Source: Caldivirga sp. UBA161 | GTDB taxonomy: Archaea; Thermoproteota; Thermoprotei; Thermoproteales; Thermocladiaceae | Reading direction: 5' to 3' | Assembly: GCF_002506515.1 (NCBI RefSeq) | Contig: NZ_DAXS01000043.1 | Location: 1 to 7,982, forward strand | Length of the DNA stretch: 7,982 bases | Shown here: positions 1-5,418 of the stretch, in pieces | How positions within the stretch are numbered: the first letter of the stretch is position 1 | Layout of the letters: the number at the start of each line of letters is the position of its first letter | Notes under the pieces: model-generated | The model's input: only the letters and a program-made list of their open reading frames with translations | Database searches by the model: none | Told to the model about the DNA's origin: nothing | Made by a program: the position numbers and the translations under genes

Positions 1-702
1 TATGTAGTTTGCCTCATCTGATGCCAAGTAGGCTACTGCGGAGGCAATGTCCTCAGGTCTGCCTAATTTACCCATCGGTATTACGTTAATCATCATTTTT
101 ACCTGCTCCTCGGAAACAGTCCCCATGCCTGGTGTTCTTATGGCTCCGGGTGCTATTGCATTAACAGTTATGCCGTAGCGGGCTAGCTCCAGTGCCAGCG
201 CCCTGGTGAAGCCAACTATGCCTGCCTTTGATGCACTATAATGTGTGAGGCCCATGAAGCCGATCACTGCCCCAGCTATTGAGGCAATGTTAATTACTCT
301 ACCATTCCTCTGCTTAACCATGTAAGGTACCACTGCCTTTGTAACATTGAAGATGCCGTTTAGGTTTATGTTAATCACCCTGTACCAGTCCTCAAATGCC
401 ATTTCAAGGAATGGCTTAAATGGGTAAATTCCAGCATTATTAACCAGGGCGTCAATGCGCCCATATTTACTGAACACGGTCTTAGCAACCTCCCCAGCCA
501 TTTCCCCGTTAGTGACGTCAAGCCTTAATGCTAATCCCTCTCCACCCAGCCTCTTAACCTCCTCAGCAACATCATTCTCCTTACCTGTAATATCTGTAAT
601 TACCACTATAGCCCCTTCCTTAGCTAACCTAAGGGCTATTCCCCTCCCTATTCCCTGTCCTGCACCTGTAACTATAGCTACCTTACCACTTAGATTAGCC
701 AT
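1..702 (-). CDS. Short-chain dehydrogenase/reductase (SDR), FabG-like, C-terminus cut by window edge
   Basis: A classical SDR oxidoreductase: a cytoplasmic NAD(P)-dependent enzyme with a Rossmann fold. The first 234 residues are visible, reading MANLSGKVAIVTGAG at the N-terminus. The cofactor motif TGAGQGIG lies at residues 12-19, NNAG at 88-91, the structural Asn in the NLNG motif at about 113, and the catalytic Ser141, Tyr155 and Lys159 in a YSASK motif. An Asp (D37) ends the second beta strand, which in this family usually favours NAD(H) over NADP(H). Family members are about 245-260 residues, so only the last 15-25 are missing. ATG at 700-702 is chosen because the protein starts right at the Rossmann strand and a TATA box sits about 25 bp upstream. 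The gene is divergent from the FtsX-like permease. The substrate cannot be told; 3-oxoacyl-ACP reductase, sugar or alcohol dehydrogenase are all possible. Family assignment is sure, function is not. Confidence 0.93.
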   Translation of the reverse strand, partial: MANLSGKVAIVTGAGQGIGRGIALRLAKEGAIVVITDITGKENDVAEEVKRLGGEGLALRLDVTNGEMAGEVAKTVFSKYGRIDALVNNAGIYPFKPFLEMAFEDWYRVININLNGIFNVTKAVVPYMVKQRNGRVINIASIAGAVIGFMGLTHYSASKAGIVGFTRALALELARYGITVNAIAPGAIRTPGMGTVSEEQVKMMINVIPMGKLGRPEDIASAVAYLASDEANYI

Positions 703-724
703 ATGCTTATTGTTGATTAGCTTT

Positions 725-730
725 CTTAAA
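725..730 (-). promoter_or_regulatory. TATA box of the SDR gene
   Basis: On the minus strand the sequence GTAAAGTTTAAGAAAG contains TTTAAG, with a purine-rich BRE-like stretch just upstream. Its centre is about 25.5 bp from the A of the ATG at 702, the spacing expected if transcription starts at or next to the start codon. No Shine-Dalgarno sequence precedes the ATG. A second AT-rich TATA-like stretch at about 773-783 could also serve. Confidence 0.6.
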
Positions 731-862
731 CTTTACCTATAGGTGAAGTATCATATTATCCCTCAATAGAATATTTTATAAATATATCATAGAATAGTTA
801 ACCTTAGGCTTAGGGAAGCGGATTATTTTCAGGCGTTGGCGTATTCATCAACAGTCAGTAAA

Positions 863-899
863 GGGAAGTAGTCAACACTTTATCTCCACTACTCCTCCC
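863..899. repeat. Imperfect inverted repeat (hairpin potential)
   Basis: The left arm GGGAAGTAGT (863-872) pairs with the right arm ACTACTCCTCCC (888-899). This gives a 6-bp perfect stem, then a 2-nt bulge and 4 more pairs, around a 15-nt loop. It lies in the middle of the SDR/permease intergenic region, away from both TATA boxes. It could be an operator, an RNA hairpin or chance. Confidence 0.35.
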
Positions 900-1024
900 A
901 CCCTTTTAGGCGTAGCCCACATTGGTATGAGGGGGCGTTTCTTTAATGCAATTAACTATAAAAAGATTTCTATTAAAGTGGAAAAAGGATTCAGCCCTTA
1001 GGATGAGTACTTGCTTAAAAAGGA

Positions 1025-1030
1025 TTATAA
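1025..1030 (+). promoter_or_regulatory. TATA box of the FtsX-like permease gene
   Basis: TTATAA is preceded by the purine run AAAAAGGA, a good BRE. Its centre is 25.5 bp upstream of the GTG at 1053, which supports leaderless initiation there. A second TATA-like sequence, TTAAAAA, lies about 10 bp upstream. Confidence 0.6.
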
Positions 1031-1052
1031 GCATTAGCCTCTTCACTAATGC

Positions 1053-2219
1053 GTGAATACGCGAGCCAGTTTGATGGCTATTAGGATTGGGTTAAGGGGG
1101 TTGGTGGCTAGGAGGGCGTTAACCCTAATGACCATTATTGCTGTGGCCACGGCTGTGGCGCTCCTAATAGCCCTTGAGACTGTTACGTATGGTGTTAAGT
1201 ATACTGTGGGCCTTGAGGTTAAATCAATATTACCCGCTGATTTAATGGTTTATACTTCAACGGCAATTATACCTGAGGAATTAGTTAACATGATTAATGG
1301 GTTGAAGGCTGTTGAGTACGCTGCACCAGCCATATTAACTGGCGCGATTACCGGTGGCCACGATGTAACACTCATAGGCCTATCAACAAGCTCCTTCAAT
1401 TACTTCTACCCCCAGTTAACTCAAGGATCATTACCATTGGGTGAGGATGACTGCATAATATCACAGCAGTTGGCTCAAGCATTAAACGTGAGTACAGGCG
1501 ACTACATTTACGTCTATGTGCCTCAGGGTATTTCCGGGACATACAATGTCCTTAAGCTTAGGGTTTCGGGAATTTTCTCAAGCATATTTGGTGGTTTACT
1601 GGGTTTCCAAGTCTACATGATAGTCACGCACTTGAGTTACCTCCAAAGTCAATTAAACACAGGTGGCTTCGTTAACGTCATATTCATTAAGGTTGCTCAC
1701 GATAACCCAACCATAATAAATGGGCTTAACACAGCTATGAAGCAGATAATCCCAGAGGCCCAGGTTTATGAGCAGCAGTCAATAATAGGGAGTGTTAATG
1801 ATGTTGTTAACCTAATTAACGTATTCTTCCTTGTAGTCATAGTGCTAAGTGTAGTTATAGCTGGGCTCATAGTGGCTATAATGGTGTTGATAAACGTTAG
1901 GGAGAGGAGGAGGGAGATTGGGATAATGAAGGCAATAGGAGCTTCCAATGGGCAAGTAATGCTAATATTCATAATCCAAGTGCTCGTAGTCTCCTTAATA
2001 GGTGGACTACTGGGCTTAATTGCAGGTTACTATGGTTCAGTGGCTATGGTTAAGTTAATTAATTACCTGGGCTACAGTATAAGGATAGTAATAATTCCGG
2101 TACCGGAATTCTTCGCATTGGGATTAGCCACAGCATTAGCCACTGGGGTACTAGCCTCAATACCACCATTAATCAGTGTAATTAGGATAAGGCCAGCTGA
2201 AGTAATTAGAATGGAGTAA
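1053..2219 (+). CDS. ABC transporter permease, FtsX/MacB family
   Basis: A 388-residue membrane protein of the FtsX/MacB (type VII ABC exporter) permease family, which couples a cytoplasmic ATPase to transport or to mechanical work on the extracellular side. The layout is diagnostic: one N-terminal membrane segment (about 24-44), a large extracellular domain (about 45-250), then three membrane segments (about 253-282, 302-330 and 350-376). After the second segment comes the family signature RERRREIGIMKAIGAS at residues 283-298, the cytoplasmic loop that contacts the ATPase. The protein ends in the typical IRPAEVIRME tail. GTG at 1053 fits a TATA box 25 bp upstream; ATG at 1074 (residue 8) is an alternative. 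No ATPase or second permease lies beside it: the SDR gene is divergent and the methyltransferase gene is convergent 15 bp downstream. The substrate is unknown (lipoprotein, peptide and drug exporters are all in this family). Confidence 0.9.
   Translation: MNTRASLMAIRIGLRGLVARRALTLMTIIAVATAVALLIALETVTYGVKYTVGLEVKSILPADLMVYTSTAIIPEELVNMINGLKAVEYAAPAILTGAITGGHDVTLIGLSTSSFNYFYPQLTQGSLPLGEDDCIISQQLAQALNVSTGDYIYVYVPQGISGTYNVLKLRVSGIFSSIFGGLLGFQVYMIVTHLSYLQSQLNTGGFVNVIFIKVAHDNPTIINGLNTAMKQIIPEAQVYEQQSIIGSVNDVVNLINVFFLVVIVLSVVIAGLIVAIMVLINVRERRREIGIMKAIGASNGQVMLIFIIQVLVVSLIGGLLGLIAGYYGSVAMVKLINYLGYSIRIVIIPVPEFFALGLATALATGVLASIPPLISVIRIRPAEVIRME
2093..2110. repeat. Perfect 18-bp palindrome inside the permease gene
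   Basis: AATTCCGGTACCGGAATT equals its own reverse complement at all 18 positions; the next pair outward (T2092/C2111) does not match. It encodes part of IPVPEF just before the last membrane segment of the permease. As RNA it could form a 7-bp stem with a GTAC loop. No role is shown. Confidence 0.7.
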
Positions 2220-2234
2220 TCCAGTTAAGCGTAC

Positions 2235-3179
2235 TCACGTTAATTCCCGTTTAACAACCTCAGCTATTGCCTTAGCCAATGGTGGTGGTACAGCCTCACC
2301 CACCTGGTTAAACTGGGAATCCTTACTACCAGTGAAGATGTGGGTGTCTGGGAAACCCATTAACCTAGCCTGCTCCCTAACGGTGAGTAATCTATCCTCG
2401 AATGGGTGTATGAACCTCACGCTACCCATTACCGTTGGGGCTGGTTTACCTGGGTGAAGCCTAATGAAGTTCCTGTACATTCCCCCAGAGCCCCTATACG
2501 CGTATAGTGCCTGCCCCCAATTAACCCTACTAATACCCTTAATCTTCCTACCAGATACCGTGACTAACTCATGATTTGGGATCAGGGGTGTTGGCTCAGG
2601 TAGGCCTCTTAAGGCATCAGCAACAGTAACCAGCCTACCTACCTTAGGTGGTTTAATAATTATATTAGATATGAAGGCCCTCCTCCTAATACTCGGTACT
2701 GCATAATCCTCCGCGTGGAGTATATTGAAGTGAATGCTACTGTAACCCACCCTCCTGAATTCATTAATTAAAGCCTCTCTTAGCCCACCCTCAGTTATGG
2801 CTGCCACATTCTCCATGACAAATACCCTTGGCTTAAGCTCACCTACAAGCCTAATGAACTCCAGGGTTAATTGACCTAATTCATCTAGGTAAAGCCTATC
2901 TAATGGATCCCTCATCCTCCTTGGATTAGCCCCAGTGTAGGCTTCACAGGGTGGCCCACCTATAACCACATCTACGTCACCAACATACTTAACAATATCA
3001 CTACCCCTCACTAACCTAGCGTCCTCACGTATGGTTACTGCCTTAGGGAAGTTAATGCTGAATGACCTCACTGAATCAAGGTCAATGTCCAGGCCAGCAA
3101 CTATTTCAAAGCCAGCATCCCTGAAGCCAGCTGAGAATCCCCCAGCCCCTGAAAACAAGTCAACCACACTTAAACCCAC
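2235..3179 (-). CDS. DNA (cytosine-5-)-methyltransferase, orphan
   Basis: A 314-residue C5 cytosine methyltransferase that would transfer a methyl group from S-adenosylmethionine to carbon 5 of cytosine in a specific DNA site. Motif I is DLFSGAGGFSAGF (residues 7-19), which binds the cofactor. Motif IV is GGPPCEAYTGAN (74-85) with catalytic Cys78. Motif VI is ENV (123-125). Motif VIII is VPSIRRRAFI (161-170), with Ser where Gln is usual. Motif IX is around RLLTVREQARLMGFP, and motif X is NQVGEAVPPPLA (291-302), with GE in place of the usual GN. The target recognition region (about 172-245) is short, so the recognition site cannot be read. The length matches compact enzymes such as M.HhaI. The start is a GTG at 3177-3179, fixed by an in-frame TGA three codons upstream, with GAGG 4 nt before it as a likely ribosome binding site. 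No restriction nuclease is adjacent. Confidence 0.92.
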   Translation of the reverse strand: MGLSVVDLFSGAGGFSAGFRDAGFEIVAGLDIDLDSVRSFSINFPKAVTIREDARLVRGSDIVKYVGDVDVVIGGPPCEAYTGANPRRMRDPLDRLYLDELGQLTLEFIRLVGELKPRVFVMENVAAITEGGLREALINEFRRVGYSSIHFNILHAEDYAVPSIRRRAFISNIIIKPPKVGRLVTVADALRGLPEPTPLIPNHELVTVSGRKIKGISRVNWGQALYAYRGSGGMYRNFIRLHPGKPAPTVMGSVRFIHPFEDRLLTVREQARLMGFPDTHIFTGSKDSQFNQVGEAVPPPLAKAIAEVVKRELT

Positions 3180-3202
3180 TATGCCTCACTTAGTGGTTCC
3201 CC

Positions 3203-3222
3203 ATTAATGGTTAATTCATAAA
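3203..3222 (-). promoter_or_regulatory. Candidate promoter of the methyltransferase gene
   Basis: Two candidates are seen on the minus strand. TTTATGAA (3215-3222) is the better TATA box and would give a leader of about 12 nt carrying the GAGG ribosome binding site. ATTAAT (3203-3208), at the heart of the 10-bp palindrome CCATTAATGG, is at leaderless spacing (about 26 bp) but is a weaker match. This gene is thus the one most likely to have a leader with a Shine-Dalgarno sequence. Confidence 0.4.
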
Positions 3223-3271
3223 CCTAACTCAAGCATATAATAGTTGAGTAATTAGTTATGGCAACCCAGTG

Positions 3272-3279
3272 TTTAAATA
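3272..3279 (+). promoter_or_regulatory. TATA box of the FAU-1 gene
   Basis: TTTAAATA is a near-consensus archaeal TATA box. Its centre is 25.5 bp before the ATG at 3301, and no ribosome binding site is visible, so a leaderless mRNA is expected. Confidence 0.7.
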
Positions 3280-3300
3280 ACCCCAGTTGCATTAATCCTG

Positions 3301-4716
3301 ATGACTAAGGTAAGAGTTAGGGGAATTTACGCCACGGCCCTAACTAAGATTATGCTGGAGGATGGGTATGATATTGTTCAAGCCACCGACACTATATTAA
3401 GTAGATTCAACATACTTCACTCCACTGAGCCTCCTGATGTGACTATTAAGGATGATGAAAATATACCAGGGGCATTATTCATAATAGGTAAGTGCAGTGA
3501 AGTTAATAGGGTCCTTGAATCCATACTACGTAGAATTGGGGATGCTGCCTTCAATAAGCCGCCAGTCCCATTATACAGTGTAATAATGGGTGTTGTTGCT
3601 GATAATGGCCACATTGAGGTGGCACCAGGTGTCTTAGCCCTACTTGAAGGCTCCAATTACTTTAGGCCTGGTGATAAGCTCCCAGTGACCATGGTTAATG
3701 TGACTGGGCAATTGAGGGCAAGCCCATACATAATGCCAACCACCAGTTACCTCAGAGTCATAGATAGCCCAACGGTTAAGCTTAGTAGGCATATTAAGGA
3801 CCCTGATGCTAAAATGATGCTTGTTAGGGTTGGGTTAAGTAAAATAAATCAACTCGGCGGCTTAGGCATAAGGTGGAGGAGTTCAGCCCAATACCTCAGT
3901 GAGGAGGAGGCTGAGAAGGCGCTGGATGAGGCGATAAGCCTAGTTAATGCCATTAGGGTTAAGATAGCTGAGGCAAGGGATTATGATGTATTGTTTGAGG
4001 GGGAGTGCATAGCATCAGTGATATTGGATGCTGAGGCAAGGCTGATGCTGGATGATATTAGGAACACCATTGTGCCCACAGTTAGGGGCCACCATGCCTT
4101 GAAGATAACCATGAAGAACACTGAAATACTTGACTACACAGAATACTTAGTTGGTGAATTAAAGATGAGGGATGAATTAAGCAGGGCCTTAATCAATTAT
4201 ACGCTAAGCAATTTACCAATGATTAATGTACATCACGTTAAGGTTAATGGAGAGCACATTAACCTAGGGCCTGGGGAGAAGGTTCACTACAGTAATGGAT
4301 TATTAATCATTAGGAGGGAGTTGAAGCCTGGTGGAATATTGGATGGCCTTAATGTGGCTAAGGAGTACGGTGACGTAGCCTACAGCGTAATTGGCATTGG
4401 CGAGAGGCATTTAATTCACATTTATGCTTCACATGATGGCTCATTCAAGGGTGCATATATTAATATTAACACACCCATTGAGGTTACTTGGGATGGAGTA
4501 GTCTACGTTGACCTTGAGGTTGATTTAACCGTTGATAAGGGGTTTAACGTGAATGTTATTGATGAGGATAAGTTAAGTAGCATACCCAGTAGGAGGCTCA
4601 TTAATGAGGCTGAGGATGAGTTAAGTAGGCTTAAGGATAATGCAGTGGACCTTATTAGGAGCCACATTGGCACTTTAAGTAAGCTTGGTTTAAATATTCA
4701 TTATCAAGAATCATGA
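3301..4716 (+). CDS. Probable ribonuclease FAU-1 (AU-1 RNA-binding protein, RNase E/G-like)
   Basis: A 471-residue protein matching the archaeal FAU-1 family in length and layout. Studied members, notably from Pyrococcus furiosus, bind AU-rich RNA, cut RNA endonucleolytically and have been linked to 5S rRNA maturation. The N-terminus VRVRGIYATALTKIMLEDGY (residues 4-23) is the family hallmark. Residues about 91-140 resemble an S1-like RNA-binding fold (GVVADNGHIEVAPGVLALLEG followed by PGDKLPV). The C-terminal third is a DUF402-like domain (about 330-440), with the acidic pattern VDLEVDLTVD (403-412) and IDEDKL (420-425). The start ATG at 3301 is supported by a TATA box 25 bp upstream. The gene is divergent from the methyltransferase and overlaps the convergent acetyltransferase by 62 bp at its 3' end. 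Assignment rests on recalled family features, not on an alignment; substrates here are inferred. Confidence 0.82.
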   Translation: MTKVRVRGIYATALTKIMLEDGYDIVQATDTILSRFNILHSTEPPDVTIKDDENIPGALFIIGKCSEVNRVLESILRRIGDAAFNKPPVPLYSVIMGVVADNGHIEVAPGVLALLEGSNYFRPGDKLPVTMVNVTGQLRASPYIMPTTSYLRVIDSPTVKLSRHIKDPDAKMMLVRVGLSKINQLGGLGIRWRSSAQYLSEEEAEKALDEAISLVNAIRVKIAEARDYDVLFEGECIASVILDAEARLMLDDIRNTIVPTVRGHHALKITMKNTEILDYTEYLVGELKMRDELSRALINYTLSNLPMINVHHVKVNGEHINLGPGEKVHYSNGLLIIRRELKPGGILDGLNVAKEYGDVAYSVIGIGERHLIHIYASHDGSFKGAYININTPIEVTWDGVVYVDLEVDLTVDKGFNVNVIDEDKLSSIPSRRLINEAEDELSRLKDNAVDLIRSHIGTLSKLGLNIHYQES

Positions 4717-5146
4717 AGTAGGCTGACTCACCATCACTGTAGTAGCCTGATATAGTGTGGTGAATCCTGAATCCTAAGCTCCTATATAGGTTAATTGCAG
4801 CCTGATTGGATACCCTAACCTCCAGAACTATTGAATCCACAATACCCTTAAGCCTACATATTGATGAGCACATGAGAAGCCTACCTACCCCCATTCTCCT
4901 ATACTCGGTTAAAACGCCGAGGGAAACCACATGCCCTTGGCCAGGCCTATCAATGCAGGTTATTATGTAGCCGATGTAACTCCCATCCTTAACAGCCACA
5001 TATGATGAGTTGGAGCAATTCTCACAAAGCCACTCCAGGAAACCTCTAGTGTAGACTTCACTGGGCCTGAAGATCCTCCTCTCTAAGTCCTCAATTAAAT
5101 CAATAATATCTAATCCACATTGCTTAACCTCAACGTTAGTCCTCAT
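4655..5146 (-). CDS. GNAT family N-acetyltransferase, RimI/Naa10-like (probable protein N-alpha-acetyltransferase)
   Basis: A GNAT-fold acetyltransferase that moves an acetyl group from acetyl-CoA, most likely to protein N-termini as archaeal Ard1/RimI homologues do. With ATG at 5144-5146 it has 163 residues. The acetyl-CoA motif A is HVVSLGVLTEYRRMGVGRLL, with the pyrophosphate-binding RRMGVG at 83-88. EVRVSNQAAINLYRSLGF (109-126) and GYYSDGESAYFMIL near the end are the RimI/Naa10 signature. TTG at 5150-5152 would add two residues (Met-Ser), but the ATG is preferred because a TATA box is centred 26 bp upstream of it. The 15-residue tail after FMIL lies entirely within the 62-bp convergent overlap with FAU-1. 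A Cys-rich stretch LCENC and a CQC near the C-terminus are unusual for the family. Family is sure; the exact substrate is not. Confidence 0.88.
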   Translation of the reverse strand: MRTNVEVKQCGLDIIDLIEDLERRIFRPSEVYTRGFLEWLCENCSNSSYVAVKDGSYIGYIITCIDRPGQGHVVSLGVLTEYRRMGVGRLLMCSSICRLKGIVDSIVLEVRVSNQAAINLYRSLGFRIHHTISGYYSDGESAYFMILDNEYLNQAYLKCQCGS

Positions 5147-5168
5147 GCTCAACGCATATGCTTCAGTA

Positions 5169-5176
5169 TTTTAAAA
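5169..5176 (-). promoter_or_regulatory. TATA box of the acetyltransferase gene, within a 14-bp palindrome
   Basis: TTTTAAAA is centred 26.5 bp upstream of the ATG at 5146, as expected for a leaderless message, and it favours that ATG over the TTG at 5152. It is the core of the perfect palindrome GTATTTTAAAATAC (5166-5179), so it reads the same on the plus strand, but no plus-strand gene starts at the matching distance. Confidence 0.6.
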
Positions 5177-5372
5177 TACAACCGCGCCTACAGTTGATGA
5201 ATGCCTAGCATCCAGGAGTAATGCATATTTACGTGGTTCACTAGATAAATGCCGGGTAAAAATCCGCAATTAGTCAAGTTAATCCACAATATATGCAGGC
5301 GCTGAACTCATGGTGGTTTATAATTTGCGTTATTTAAGTACTTCAATTCAATATACCGCCTTAAAAGTGAAG

Positions 5373-5398
5373 TTTTAAATACAATATAACTTAAAAAA
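5373..5398 (+). promoter_or_regulatory. Promoter of the ATP synthase subunit I gene
   Basis: Two TATA-like sequences occur. TTTTAAAT (5373-5380) follows a purine-rich BRE-like GTGAAG and is the better match. It would start transcription near 5403 and give a leader of about 15 nt carrying GTGAG 6 nt before the GTG start, a weak ribosome binding site. TTAAAAAA (5391-5398) is 24.5 bp before the GTG and would give a leaderless message. Confidence 0.5.
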
Positions 5399-5418
5399 TC
5401 AAGCCCAGTGAGCCTAAT

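Larger units (their letters stand above)
703..1052. other. 350-bp divergent intergenic region
   Basis: It lies between the divergent SDR and permease genes. The ends hold the TATA boxes of both genes. The middle holds AT-rich stretches (about 765-800), an extra plus-strand TATA-like sequence TATAAAAAG at 957-965, and an imperfect inverted repeat at 863-899. Only very short open frames occur: plus-strand frames of 24 codons (927-1001) and 17 codons (1003-1056), and a 16-codon minus-strand frame starting MWATPKRV. None shows a recognisable domain. No RNA gene, insertion sequence or attachment site is evident. Confidence 0.6.

Noticed and set aside
455..742. 95-codon plus-strand frame opposite the SDR gene
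   Set aside because: The minus strand clearly encodes a classical SDR with all motifs. The plus frame is rich in Ser, Pro and Leu and has no domain.
840..926. Possible decayed gene on the minus strand: frames MWATPKRVGGVVEIKC and VDYFPLLTVDEYANA
   Set aside because: Both pieces are under 20 residues, lie in different frames, end in stops and match no family I know. There is not enough to call a pseudogene.
927..1001. 24-codon plus-strand frame beginning MRGRFFNAINYK
   Set aside because: It is too short, has no ribosome binding site or promoter at a suitable distance, and a TATA-like sequence lies inside it.
5155..5157. ATG on the minus strand upstream of the acetyltransferase as an alternative start
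   Set aside because: It reads ATG CGT TGA in another frame and stops at once.
5190..5305. C/D box sRNA candidate after TTGATGA at 5194-5200
   Set aside because: The first CTGA lies about 100 nt downstream and no internal D'/C' boxes are visible, so the layout does not fit a C/D sRNA.
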